In this document: in pieces, positions 53,717-62,330 of the stretch
Position numbering within the stretch: the stretch's first letter is position 1
Layout of the letters: each line of letters begins with the position of its first letter
Origin: an uncultured Bacilli bacterium
Lineage (GTDB): Bacteria > Bacillota_I > Bacilli_A > RF39 > UBA660
Assembly (NCBI GenBank): GCA_934095965.1
Contig: CAKOKR010000001.1
Location: forward strand, 44,980-108,979
Direction of reading: 5' to 3'
Length of the DNA stretch: 64,000 nt
Made by a program: the position numbers and the translations under genes
Notes under the pieces: generated by a model
Seen by the model: only the letters and a program-made list of their open reading frames with translations
Databases searched by the model: none
What the model was told of the DNA's origin: nothing

Positions 53717-54318
53717 AAGATTTAAAAAATGGCGAAGCAATAGCAATAAAAATAAAGAAAGGAAAATATAAAAATAAGTATTTAATATTAATATGTTGCA
53801 AAGAAAGTCCTGAAGAAGAAAGAGATTTTTATTTCAGAGCTAAATTAAGTAAAAAGTTACCAACTACAACTGAAGAAATAAACAAATTACCATACATAAA
53901 AGTAAGAGCAATGCATTATATTGAAAGATATCTACCAAGAATGGGACGGGAAACTTATGAAGAACTAGTTGAAAGAAAAAAACATTATGTATATTATCCA
54001 GATGAATATAATTACTTATATGTTTATTACTTCACATTGCTATTTGAAAAAGGGGATAACTTAGATGACATAATTTATTTGAATATTTATAATGTTGAAA
54101 GACCAACGGATGAATATGTAAATGACAGTAAATCCCATTATAGAGAAATAATATTATTTAATAGACTAGAAAAAGATTTAATTGAATATTATGAAAATTA
54201 TAACTTAAAGAAAGCTCATAGGTACACTAAAGAAGGACAACAAAGATGTGAACAAAATGCTAAAGCAATTATAGAAGTATTAAAAAAATATGACTTACTG
54301 CAGAAACATAAAAAATAA
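53704..54318 (+). CDS. Candidate immunity protein (copy 1) for the RHS GIY-YIG toxin
   Basis: A 204-residue soluble protein whose ATG lies 13 bases inside the toxin end, behind AGGAGA: the usual position of the immunity gene. It is charged and rich in Tyr, Glu and Lys; YLPRMGRETYEELVERKKHY and FEKGDNLDDIIYLNIYN are typical stretches. The family is not recognised. A near-identical copy lies at 54910; most differences are single substitutions, plus a changed C-terminus. Confidence 0.6.
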   Translation: MGKIKDLKNGEAIAIKIKKGKYKNKYLILICCKESPEEERDFYFRAKLSKKLPTTTEEINKLPYIKVRAMHYIERYLPRMGRETYEELVERKKHYVYYPDEYNYLYVYYFTLLFEKGDNLDDIIYLNIYNVERPTDEYVNDSKSHYREIILFNRLEKDLIEYYENYNLKKAHRYTKEGQQRCEQNAKAIIEVLKKYDLLQKHKK

Positions 54319-54348
54319 ATAGAACGAATCATGATTCTCAAAATAATC

Positions 54349-54379
54349 AATAGGAACTATTCAAAGTTCCTATTTTTTG
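54349..54379 (+). terminator. Terminator after immunity copy 1
   Basis: AATAGGAACT (54349-54358) pairs with AGTTCCTATT (54365-54374), then T bases. A TATAAT follows at 54382 and may start the next unit. Confidence 0.8.
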
Positions 54380-54407
54380 TTATAATAAAATTAAGAAAAG
54401 AGGATTT

Positions 54408-54905
54408 ATGAATAAAGAATTTAAAAAATACTTTGATAAAAAGATGAAAGATAATACAAATAAATATGTAGTGATGTATAAAGCGACTATAATATTTACT
54501 TGTATATTAATTATCATTGTTTTACTGTTAGATTTATATAATTATTTTAATCAAGCAGCATTAGATAAAATATATAAAATATTTGCTTTTATATTACTTA
54601 TGATGTTTTATCCTTTATATTTCATTCCCAATAAAGTTTTTAAAGAAGAAAATGAAGTAAGTCGTATTTCAAAATGTAAAACAAAAAAAGATAAGATAAT
54701 CTTAAAAATATACAATATAACAAAATTAATATTATTAGTAGGTTTTGCAGTAATAATTACTACAATAGCATTAATTAGTGATATTTTAGTGGTATTTGTG
54801 TATTCACTGGATGCAGCACGGATTTATGGATATATTTTTGTAGGACTACTTTTCGTCTTTGAAAGAATGTTAGTTTATTTAGATAAAAGAAATATATTAT
54901 GGTGA
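54408..54905 (+). CDS. Membrane protein between the immunity copies
   Basis: A 165-residue protein with about four helices (residues 22-45, 57-77, 105-125, 130-155) and charged ends. No family is recognised. AAGAGG precedes the start. Its stop is 4 bases before the second immunity copy, so these two genes are co-transcribed. It could be an orphan immunity protein of another, lost toxin tip; RHS loci often carry such leftovers. Confidence 0.5.
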   Translation: MNKEFKKYFDKKMKDNTNKYVVMYKATIIFTCILIIIVLLLDLYNYFNQAALDKIYKIFAFILLMMFYPLYFIPNKVFKEENEVSRISKCKTKKDKIILKIYNITKLILLVGFAVIITTIALISDILVVFVYSLDAARIYGYIFVGLLFVFERMLVYLDKRNILW

Positions 54906-54909
54906 TGGT

Positions 54910-55536
54910 ATGATGAAAAGAAGATTAAAAGATTTAAAAAATGGCGAAGCAATAGCAATAAAAATAAAAAAAGGAAAATATAAAAACAAGTATTTAGTAT
55001 TAATATGTTGCAAAGAAAGCCCTGAAGAAGAAAGAGATTTTTATTTCAGAGCTAAATTAAGTAAAAAGTTACCAACTACAACCGAAGAGATAAACAAATT
55101 ACCATACATAAAAGTAAGAACAATACACTATATTGAAAGATATCTACCAAGAATGGGGCAAGAAACTTATGAAGAACTAGTTGAAAGAAAAAAACATTAT
55201 GTATATTATCCAGATGAATATAACTTTTTATATGTTTATTACTTCACATTGCTATTTGAAAAAGGGGATAACTTAGATGACATAATTTATTTGAATATTT
55301 ATAACGTTGAAAGACCAACGGATGAATATGTAAATGACAGTAAATCTTATTATGGAGAAATAATATTATTTAATAGACTAGAAGAAGATTTAATTGAATA
55401 TTATGAAGATTATAATTTGAAAAAAGACTTTGGATATACCAAAGTTGGACAACAAAGATGTGAACAAAATGCTAAAGCAATTATAGAAGTATTAAAAAAA
55501 TATGATCAAATTAAAATGAAAAATAATCATTCCTAG
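54910..55536 (+). CDS. Candidate immunity protein (copy 2), paralogue of 53704
   Basis: The 208-residue protein is nearly the same as copy 1 over its first ~190 residues, with some 14 substitutions (for example GRET to GQET, KSHYRE to KSYYGE), and differs at the last few residues. No toxin gene precedes it. A recent duplication is likely, with the toxin domain once next to this copy now lost, or retained only as immunity. GGTGATGG lies before the ATG. Confidence 0.6.
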   Translation: MMKRRLKDLKNGEAIAIKIKKGKYKNKYLVLICCKESPEEERDFYFRAKLSKKLPTTTEEINKLPYIKVRTIHYIERYLPRMGQETYEELVERKKHYVYYPDEYNFLYVYYFTLLFEKGDNLDDIIYLNIYNVERPTDEYVNDSKSYYGEIILFNRLEEDLIEYYEDYNLKKDFGYTKVGQQRCEQNAKAIIEVLKKYDQIKMKNNHS

Positions 55537-55614
55537 GGCAATAGTAATTTACAACTATAGGACTAGCTCATAAAATATAGTATAAATAACTATTAACCTA
55601 AAGGGGGTGATAAA

Positions 55615-55887
55615 GTGACTATAACGTTATCAGTAGTAATAATGTTAGTAGCATATACATTCGGTGCTATTACAAAAATATTTATTGAAAAATTACCAAA
55701 TAAATATATTCCAATACAAAATATAATAATAGGTATAGTAAGTGGTATAGTATGTTACTTTTTAAAAATAGATGATAATATGCTAAACTCTATATTACTT
55801 GGTATAATGTCTACAATGAGTGCCGGAGGTATAGCAGATTTAATAAAGATACCTAAAACAGATGATGATACGTTATCCGAAGGTTAA
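55615..55887 (+). CDS. Phage holin-like small membrane protein
   Basis: The GTG at 55615 has a perfect AAGGGGGTGAT upstream and gives 90 residues with three hydrophobic helices (about 3-18, 34-50, 56-74) and a charged tail DDDTLSEG. The layout and the GAITKIFIEKLPNKYIPIQN and GGIADLIK segments resemble small phage holins that release lysins. No lysin gene is adjacent, but a GH25 lysozyme lies at 61040. It may be a domesticated holin, possibly used for toxin release. Confidence 0.6.
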   Translation: MTITLSVVIMLVAYTFGAITKIFIEKLPNKYIPIQNIIIGIVSGIVCYFLKIDDNMLNSILLGIMSTMSAGGIADLIKIPKTDDDTLSEG

Positions 55888-55894
55888 TATTATA

Positions 55895-55927
55895 AGCAAT
55901 AAGTTTTAAAAATTCTTATTGCTTTTT
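55895..55927 (+). terminator. Terminator of the holin-like gene
   Basis: AGCAATAAG (55895-55903) pairs with CTTATTGCT (55915-55923), followed by T bases to 55927. Confidence 0.85.
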
Positions 55928-55954
55928 ACGTTTTATAATTATTTGCATATAATA
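55928..55954 (+). promoter_or_regulatory. Sigma-K-like promoter of the SpoVIF gene
   Basis: AC at 55928-55929 and CATATAATA (55946-55954), which fits CATANNNTA, are 16 bases apart as in sigma-K promoters. In Bacillus subtilis spoVIF (yjcC) is reported as sigma-K dependent. The -35 side is only a weak match, and AT-rich DNA gives such matches by chance. Confidence 0.45.
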
Positions 55955-55973
55955 TTTTAAAAGGGAGGAACTC

Positions 55974-56216
55974 ATGAAATTTGGTGATGATTTTTTTAAA
56001 AAGGTAGAAAAGAAAACCAATGTTAACAAAGATACTATTTTATCACTTGCCAAAAAACTTCAAGAAGGAAATATGAAAGATGAAAAAACTCTTCGTGAAG
56101 TAATAGATACTTTAAGTAAAGCAACAGGTAAAAAGGTAAGTGATGAACAAAAGAACAAAATAATAAACAAAATAGTAAGTGATAAAGTACCAAATAATGT
56201 GGAAAAGATGTTTTAA
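55974..56216 (+). CDS. spoVIF: Stage VI sporulation protein F (SpoVIF)-like
   Basis: This 80-residue protein matches the SpoVIF family over its whole length: FFKKVEKKTNVNKDTILSLA at the N-terminus, then EKTLREVIDTLSKATGKKVS and IVSDKVPNN. SpoVIF is needed for late coat assembly and spore resistance in Bacillus. GGGAGG precedes the start. It sits between a holin-like gene and a Fic gene, with its own terminator (56231-56262) and a possible sigma-K promoter. Confidence 0.85.
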   Translation: MKFGDDFFKKVEKKTNVNKDTILSLAKKLQEGNMKDEKTLREVIDTLSKATGKKVSDEQKNKIINKIVSDKVPNNVEKMF

Positions 56217-56230
56217 CTTGAAAAATATAT

Positions 56231-56262
56231 AATATTGCTATATAATAGCAATATTGTTTTTT
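56231..56262 (+). terminator. Terminator of spoVIF
   Basis: AATATTGCTA (56231-56240) pairs with TAGCAATATT (56246-56255), then a T run. Confidence 0.85.
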
Positions 56263-56276
56263 AAGGGGGCATCATT

Positions 56277-57407
56277 ATGCAAAAAAGAATATACTTAGAA
56301 TTACCAAAAGAAAATGGGCCAAGATTTTACTACAGGGAAGAACCACTTATAAATAGTAAAAATGATCTTGTTGAATTCTTAGAATGGGATAAAAATATGG
56401 ACTCTTTGGCATTTGCTAAGAAAATGATGTATTCTCATGAATTAAAAGCTAACAATCAAGTCGAAGGTTATACTGATGATTTAGAATTAATAGAAAAAGT
56501 AATAACTAAGAAAACAGAAAAAATAAAAGATACTGAAATAAAACAAAGAATATTAAATTTATACCATGGTTATTATTATATATTACATCATAGAAAAATG
56601 GATGAAGAACATCTTCATGATTTATATAATATTTTAAGTGATGGTATACTTGATGAATATGACCTTCAAAACATGGGACCGTTATATAGAGAAAAAGCAG
56701 TATACATATTAAATAATGGAAGATTAGATATGGACCTAGAACAAGGAGTTAAAGCAACTAACATAGAAAATTTAATAAATAAATATTTTACATATGTAAA
56801 TGAAACAACAAACGATTCTAAAATAAATGAATATATTAAATCTCAGATAATGCATTTTTATTTTGTATATATCCATCCATATTTTGATGTAAATGGCAGA
56901 ACAAGTAGAACTTTAGCAATGTGGTATTTACTAAAAAAAGAAGCATATCCATATATAATATTTAATCGTGGTATCAGTTTTAAAGGTTCTAAATATGATA
57001 AAATAATCAAAGAAGCAAAAGAAAGATGCGACTTAACTAAATTCTTAGAAATGATGCTTGATACTCTAAAAATAGAATTAGAAAAAGAACATATCATGGA
57101 AAATATTGCAAGTAATACACCATATAAATTAAATGGTCTAGATTATCAAAGTATTTTATATTTTCTAACAATGAATGGTACAAAAACTCTCGCAGATTTT
57201 GCAACTATGTATAATAGATTTAATGGAAAACTAAGAATAAGTGAAATATATGAAGATATGATAAAACGTTTAATTGATTTTGAAATTTTAAATGTAGATA
57301 GATACACTAAAAAAGTAATCGAAGATATACCAAACATGGAACTATCACTTAATCCTAAAAAAATAGATTTTGATGAACAACACTTAACACGCATAAAATT
57401 AAAATGA
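56277..57407 (+). CDS. Fic domain protein
   Basis: The 376-residue protein has the Fic core motif HPYFDVNGRTSR (about residues 201-212; consensus HPFxxGNGRxxR, with Val in place of the first Gly), which usually transfers AMP to a target hydroxyl. NNQVEGY near residue 60 resembles the SxxxE(G/N) inhibitory helix, so it may be self-inhibited (class II). A C-terminal winged-helix-like region follows. AAGGGGGC precedes the start. No antitoxin gene is adjacent. The target is unknown. Confidence 0.85.
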   Translation: MQKRIYLELPKENGPRFYYREEPLINSKNDLVEFLEWDKNMDSLAFAKKMMYSHELKANNQVEGYTDDLELIEKVITKKTEKIKDTEIKQRILNLYHGYYYILHHRKMDEEHLHDLYNILSDGILDEYDLQNMGPLYREKAVYILNNGRLDMDLEQGVKATNIENLINKYFTYVNETTNDSKINEYIKSQIMHFYFVYIHPYFDVNGRTSRTLAMWYLLKKEAYPYIIFNRGISFKGSKYDKIIKEAKERCDLTKFLEMMLDTLKIELEKEHIMENIASNTPYKLNGLDYQSILYFLTMNGTKTLADFATMYNRFNGKLRISEIYEDMIKRLIDFEILNVDRYTKKVIEDIPNMELSLNPKKIDFDEQHLTRIKLK

Positions 57408-57428
57408 GACCTTCAAAGTCTCATTTTT
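57401..57428. terminator. Bidirectional terminator between fic and vanY-like genes
   Basis: AAATGAGAC (57402-57410) pairs with GTCTCATTT (57418-57426), flanked by A and T runs. It overlaps both coding ends. Confidence 0.85.
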
Positions 57429-58383
57429 CAATGAAATATGCATAATATTCTTCAAAAGTAATATTATTTTCATATATGTATTTAGCTATTTTCTTCCCAA
57501 CATATCTATAATGCCAAGATTCATAACCATAACCAGTGACATTAACTTTATCTTCTGGATATCTTAAAATAAAACCAAATTTATAAGAGTTATCTTTAAG
57601 CCATTTAAATACTTCAGTATCTTTAAAAGTGTTTTTATTACTATTATCTTTACTAAATATATCTAAAGATAATCCAGTTTGATGTTCACTAGCACCAGGT
57701 CTTGCTGCAATACTATCAGCATATTTTTCTCCACGTTTTTGCTTATAATTATTATATACTATTTCTTGTTCTTCATAAGTTCTATAAGAAGAACTAACCA
57801 TTAAATAATATCCATTATTCTTAGCTTCTTCCCACATTTCTAAAAATGCATCATATGTAACTTTTCTAGTTTTTTGACTTCCATTTTCTCCCCAAGCATA
57901 CTTATTTGATATTGTTACCAAATCATCCGGATTATAATCTTTACTTAATAAATAATATTTATTAACGATGATTGATGTATCTTTACTTATATCAGTTTCA
58001 TAATTAGTTGAATAAAATCTACTATCTAAATGAATATTAATATTTCTAACTACAGTACTTAAATCCAACTTTTTATTCTTTTTCATATACTCAATATACT
58101 TATAAAAATTCTTTGTTAAAAAATACTTTTCTTTAGTTAATTCAATATATTTTTTATTTACTTCATTTTCTAAGAAAAACTCATAATCATCTTCTTTAAA
58201 TATTTTAAGTATATCTTCTGTTTCATCTCTAGTATATCCTTTGTCCATGAGTTTATACTCATATGTCTTTTTATATTGATATTCTTTATATTTCTTATTT
58301 GCATAAATACCACCAACTACTAAAAATACTATTAAAATTAATACATAGTAAACTTGTTTTTTCAATCTTTTCTTTTTCTTCAT
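57421..58383 (-). CDS. VanY-type D-Ala-D-Ala carboxypeptidase (M15B), membrane-anchored
   Basis: The 320-residue protein has an N-terminal transmembrane helix (about 9-28), a ~120-residue linker domain, and a peptidase M15B domain: SSYRTYEEQ, then SEHQTGLSLDI (zinc ligands His and Asp) and SWHYRYVG with the third ligand. It should trim D-Ala from muropeptides outside the cell. Alone, without vanH/A/X, it is a wall-remodelling enzyme rather than a resistance gene. GGAGGC precedes its start. Confidence 0.88.
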   Translation of the reverse strand: MKKKKRLKKQVYYVLILIVFLVVGGIYANKKYKEYQYKKTYEYKLMDKGYTRDETEDILKIFKEDDYEFFLENEVNKKYIELTKEKYFLTKNFYKYIEYMKKNKKLDLSTVVRNINIHLDSRFYSTNYETDISKDTSIIVNKYYLLSKDYNPDDLVTISNKYAWGENGSQKTRKVTYDAFLEMWEEAKNNGYYLMVSSSYRTYEEQEIVYNNYKQKRGEKYADSIAARPGASEHQTGLSLDIFSKDNSNKNTFKDTEVFKWLKDNSYKFGFILRYPEDKVNVTGYGYESWHYRYVGKKIAKYIYENNITFEEYYAYFIEK

Positions 58384-58645
58384 ACTGCCTCCATGATAAT
58401 TCTATTATATCATTTAATTTAGGTATTTACAAATGTGATTATAGTTGTTAAAGAAATATTTTGTAATTAACAATTAAAAAAAAATTATAAAAACAAATGC
58501 TGGTTTACTAAATGGAGAAAATGTGGTATTATAAATATGCCTTAAAAAATAGAATGGTTAAGATGTTATGTGAAAAAAATCTAAGTGTTGTAAAAAAAAT
58601 AATTGATTTTAAGAATACTTAGAAAAAATTGAAAAGGAGAGAAAA

Positions 58646-59491
58646 ATGAAAGAATGGTACGATTATCCACAAAAAATTAATTTTTGGGAACCGGATATCG
58701 ATTACGTGATGTTTATTGATGAAAATGGTAATCCAGGAAAAATTAACGATTTGTTTAAAAAAAGAATGAATAAGGAAGAAATTTCAAATGATGAAAAATT
58801 TTTTACGATAACTGGAGTGATATTTGAAAAAAGCGGTTATTCAAAAATGAGAAATAATATAAGAAAACTTAAAGAAAAACATTGGGAAAATGGTTATTAT
58901 CTGGATTCAAAACATAATGAAACAAAATACGTTTGCTTGCATTCCAGAGAAATTAGAAATCATATGGGAGCATTCAATGATAAAGTAATAAACTATACTG
59001 AATTTATAAAAGATTTAAGCAATGTTTTAAAGGAAGTAGAATGTAAAATTATCTCAATTACAATAGATTTGGAAAAGTATCTTATTAAAAAAGAACAAAT
59101 TCCAATTTATGAAAAGGCTTTTGACTTATTATTAGAACGTTACATTTATGCTACTAAAAATAAAAAAAGGGGTGTAATAATGTTTGAATCAAGGGGAAAA
59201 AATGAGGATAAACAACTCCTAAATCATATTTATAATATTATATATAAAAAAGGGACACAACATATAGGATGTATAGAATTAAAGCAAAAAATTATAGGAG
59301 TATATTTTAACCCAAAATGGTATGGGGGTTATTCATCAACATATTCTGGACTAGAAATAGCAGATTTATTTTCTTATCCAATATATTCAACAATAAAACT
59401 AAAAAAAGTTCATCCGTCGTTTATTGCTATTGAAAAAAAGATAGATTGTTATCCAGAATATAAAAATAAGGGTATAAAAATATATCCATAA
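58646..59491 (+). CDS. DUF3800 protein
   Basis: The 281-residue protein shows the DUF3800 pattern: YVMFIDENGNPG near the N-terminus (usually FIDESG), a middle TIDLEKY, and GLEIADLFSYPIY near the C-terminus. The fold is RNase H-like with scattered acidic residues. Such genes are common in accessory and defence-type regions; activity is not established. AAGGAGAG precedes the start. The 260 bases upstream hold no gene, only AT-rich DNA with a TGTGGTATTAT extended -10. Confidence 0.78.
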   Translation: MKEWYDYPQKINFWEPDIDYVMFIDENGNPGKINDLFKKRMNKEEISNDEKFFTITGVIFEKSGYSKMRNNIRKLKEKHWENGYYLDSKHNETKYVCLHSREIRNHMGAFNDKVINYTEFIKDLSNVLKEVECKIISITIDLEKYLIKKEQIPIYEKAFDLLLERYIYATKNKKRGVIMFESRGKNEDKQLLNHIYNIIYKKGTQHIGCIELKQKIIGVYFNPKWYGGYSSTYSGLEIADLFSYPIYSTIKLKKVHPSFIAIEKKIDCYPEYKNKGIKIYP

Positions 59492-59494
59492 GAA

Positions 59495-59556
59495 AAGGAT
59501 GAAATACATCATCCTTAACCGTACGAAATACTTCGTACCCCGAAGCGTTCTGCTTC
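59495..59556 (+). repeat. Three tandem hairpins after the DUF3800 gene
   Basis: AAGGATGA/TCATCCTT (59495-59502 with 59509-59516), GTACGAA/TTCGTAC (59521-59527 with 59532-59538), and GAAGC/GCTTC (59542-59546 with 59552-59556) follow one another within 62 bases. They are more GC-rich than the surroundings. None has a T run, so they are not simple terminators; they may protect the mRNA 3' end or mark a small inserted element. The remaining bases to 59730 are AT-rich without a gene. Confidence 0.5.
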
Positions 59557-59730
59557 CATGACCAAATAATAACATAATTTGTACTATTTGTCAATTAAAG
59601 TATATGAAAAAAAATAAAAAATTATACGCTTGTAGAATAAAAAAATAGGAATATTCTACATTTTATAAATTATATATTTACAAACCCAATTATTTGTAGT
59701 AAACTTAAGTTAACATATGAAGGTGATAGA

Positions 59731-60090
59731 ATGGATAAGAATAAACAAATAATTGCATTATGTCCCAATTTTTATAAAATAATAGAATTCCGTCCTTATG
59801 AAGAAGATGTAATTAGCACTAAATTAATAAAACTATATCAAGAATATATATTTAGAATTGATCTAGATAATCCTGAAGATGTAGAAAGTGTAATACGTCT
59901 AGATAAGGTAGTTAAAAAATATATAGATGATTATCTATTTAGAAAAGAAATGCAAAAACAAATTCTAGAAATCAAGGTAAAGAAAGATGCTAAAGATATT
60001 TTAAAAGAAGTAATAAAATCTATTTTAAAGATATTTGATAACTATGAAGAATATACAACCAGAGTAATATATATATCAAGATGGATATAA
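59731..60090 (+). CDS. Small charged protein of unknown function
   Basis: The 119-residue protein is helical and lacks membrane segments. FYKIIEFRPYEEDVIST near the start and a Lys-rich middle are the only features. AAGGTGAT precedes the ATG. The terminator overlaps the end. No family is recognised. Confidence 0.45.
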   Translation: MDKNKQIIALCPNFYKIIEFRPYEEDVISTKLIKLYQEYIFRIDLDNPEDVESVIRLDKVVKKYIDDYLFRKEMQKQILEIKVKKDAKDILKEVIKSILKIFDNYEEYTTRVIYISRWI

Positions 60091-60111
60091 GTTAACTTAT
60101 ATCTTTTTTTT
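60084..60111 (+). terminator. Terminator of the 59731 gene
   Basis: GATATAAG (60084-60091), loop TTAA, CTTATATC (60096-60103), then eight T. Confidence 0.85.
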
Positions 60112-60175
60112 GGAATAAAAATGTATTGCAATAAACTTCATTATAGTTTAAAATAATATCTCGACGGTGAAATAT

Positions 60176-61003
60176 ATGAATAATTATGATGAATATGTAA
60201 GATATAAAGATATGTGTTATAAATGTAGTAACTTTAAATTAAAAGATATCAAAGAAATAATTACATATCTAATACAAAGAGAAAGTAACATTGAATCAAT
60301 GAGTAATACTATTATTTCATATAGATATGGTTTTGAAAAAATCATAGATAATGAAATAATAGAGGATTTCTATTATATCATTAATTCCTTTATTAATTTA
60401 TGTAAGTCTATGCATATAACTAATACACTTGATATATGCATGCTTTATTCATATCTTTTATGGAATGGTTATTTTTCTTTTGATCATAATTTTTCCTACG
60501 GAGAAAACACTGATATAGAAAATAATACCTATGCCTTAAATATAATTAATGGCCAAGGTACCTGTCTTGCAATCAGTGACTTATTATCATACATATTAAA
60601 TGCCTTTAATATAAATAATGCAATATTAATTAATAAACTAAATAATAATCATCATGCTTATAACTTAATACTTAGTGATACATCATTTATATATGATGCC
60701 ACTAATGAATTAATATTTAAAATAGATAGTATTAATTCATCAAGTAATAAAGAATATTATTCATATATAGATATAGAAAGAAGTTATAGCTTTATAAATA
60801 ATATTAATGGTTTACACACACTAGACTTATTTGTAAAAAACAACAACAATATAATAAATATAACAGATGATGAAATAAATAAAAGTTTATATAGACTTAT
60901 GAAACTTATCAAAAATAATGATACTTTTGATAAGTTTCATATGACAATAACACCATCTATAAATAAAATTTATACATATTTTAATAAAACCTTGAAATTT
61001 TAA
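60176..61003 (+). CDS. Transglutaminase-like (papain-fold) protein
   Basis: The start is the ATG at 60176, with CGGTGA five bases upstream. The 275-residue product has the triad of transglutaminase-like proteins in order: Cys in NGQGTCLAISDLLSYIL, His in NNHHAYNLIL, Asp in FIYDATNEL. The N-terminal ~100 residues are helical. There is no signal peptide, so it may act in the cytosol. In bacteria this fold usually gives proteases or amidases. The substrate is unknown. The GH25 gene follows after 36 bases. Confidence 0.7.
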   Translation: MNNYDEYVRYKDMCYKCSNFKLKDIKEIITYLIQRESNIESMSNTIISYRYGFEKIIDNEIIEDFYYIINSFINLCKSMHITNTLDICMLYSYLLWNGYFSFDHNFSYGENTDIENNTYALNIINGQGTCLAISDLLSYILNAFNINNAILINKLNNNHHAYNLILSDTSFIYDATNELIFKIDSINSSSNKEYYSYIDIERSYSFINNINGLHTLDLFVKNNNNIINITDDEINKSLYRLMKLIKNNDTFDKFHMTITPSINKIYTYFNKTLKF

Positions 61004-61039
61004 AATATATTTGTTATTCTACCTATAGGTGAATAAAGT

Positions 61040-62227
61040 ATGAAGAAAAAAATAATTATAATAATATCTATAATAGTAAGTGTAATATTAATAATTTTAA
61101 TATATAACATATATAGAATAAAAACAGCTAAAATTAGTATTACATATAAAGATGAATTAATAGCAGATTTTGCATCAAATGTAAAAGTATCATCATTTAT
61201 AGAAAGTATTAATGGTAAAATCATAGATGATTATACCATTAATACAGATACATTAGGTAAGAAGAAAATAAGTTATGTATATATTAATGATGATGGTATT
61301 AAATTAAAGCAAAGTTATGAGCTTGAAGTAAAAGATAGAGAAGCACCATTAGTATGGCTTGGTAAAAGTTATAATGTAACGGTAGGAAGTATAGATAATT
61401 TAAAAAGCAAAATACTATGCGGAGATAATTATGATGAAAATCCAATATGTGAAATAGAAGGGTCTTATAACTTAGATGAAGTTGGTTCATATGATTTAGT
61501 TTTTAAAGCAATAGATTCATCAGGTAATAAATTAGAAAAGAAATTTACTTTAAATGTAAATGAACAAAGAAAAAGTAATAATGAACAAAACATAAAAAAA
61601 ACATTATTTAGTGATGTTGTAAAGGACTATAAAACAGATAAAACTATGATAGGTATTGATGTATCAAAATGGCAAAAAGATATAGATTTTAATAAATTAA
61701 AAGAAGCTGGAGTAGAATTCATAATTATAAGGGTTGGTTCATCAACTGGTATAAATGGAGAAAACTTTATAGACACAAAGTTTATTCAAAATATTACTAA
61801 TGCTAATAATTTAAATATTCCAGTAGGGGTTTATTTTTATTCATATGCAAATAGCAAAGAAAGAGCAATAAGTGATGCAAAATGGGTTCTTGAACAAATT
61901 AAAGACTATAATGTTGAACTTGGGGTAGCACTAGATTGGGAAAATTGGAATAGTTTTAATGAATTTAATTTAAGTTTCTTTGGTTTAACTAACATGGCAA
62001 ATGAATTTTTAAAAGTAATAAATGATGCGGGTTATAAAACTCTTCTTTATAGTAGTAAAACATATTTAGAAAATATGTGGATGGATATAGAATATCCAGT
62101 ATGGCTTGCACATTATGTAAAGAATACAACATATAAAAATGATTATGAATATTGGCAAATATGTAGTAATGGACAAGTAGAGGGAATAGATGCAGATGTA
62201 GATATTGATATAAGGTATTTAAATTAA
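61040..62227 (+). CDS. Anchored GH25 (muramidase) lysozyme with Ig-like domains
   Basis: The 395-residue protein has a transmembrane anchor (about 4-24), two beta-sandwich segments (about 30-180; EVKDREAPLVWLG resembles DUF5011-type bacterial Ig domains), and a C-terminal GH25 domain from about residue 205: MIGIDVSKWQ, FIIIRVGSS, VGVYFYSYA, VALDWEN with the catalytic acid pair, ending YEYWQICSNGQV...VDIDIRYLN. It should cleave the MurNAc-GlcNAc bond of peptidoglycan. It is the last gene of this accessory stretch. AGGTGA precedes the start. Confidence 0.9.
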   Translation: MKKKIIIIISIIVSVILIILIYNIYRIKTAKISITYKDELIADFASNVKVSSFIESINGKIIDDYTINTDTLGKKKISYVYINDDGIKLKQSYELEVKDREAPLVWLGKSYNVTVGSIDNLKSKILCGDNYDENPICEIEGSYNLDEVGSYDLVFKAIDSSGNKLEKKFTLNVNEQRKSNNEQNIKKTLFSDVVKDYKTDKTMIGIDVSKWQKDIDFNKLKEAGVEFIIIRVGSSTGINGENFIDTKFIQNITNANNLNIPVGVYFYSYANSKERAISDAKWVLEQIKDYNVELGVALDWENWNSFNEFNLSFFGLTNMANEFLKVINDAGYKTLLYSSKTYLENMWMDIEYPVWLAHYVKNTTYKNDYEYWQICSNGQVEGIDADVDIDIRYLN

Positions 62228-62241
62228 TTAGATATTAATTT

Positions 62242-62283
62242 CTTAAAAATGGTACATTGAAAAGCTTAAAAATGGTACATTGA
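62242..62283 (+). repeat. Two identical 19-bp direct repeats
   Basis: CTTAAAAATGGTACATTGA occurs at 62242-62260 and at 62265-62283. Repeats carrying TGGTACATT near an end are typical of IS21-type element termini, so this may be a solo IS end; no transposase gene is present. Confidence 0.6.
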
Positions 62284-62330
62284 CATTGGCTTAGTTATTC
62301 GTTTAGTGCATAATTAACTATAGAAGGACT

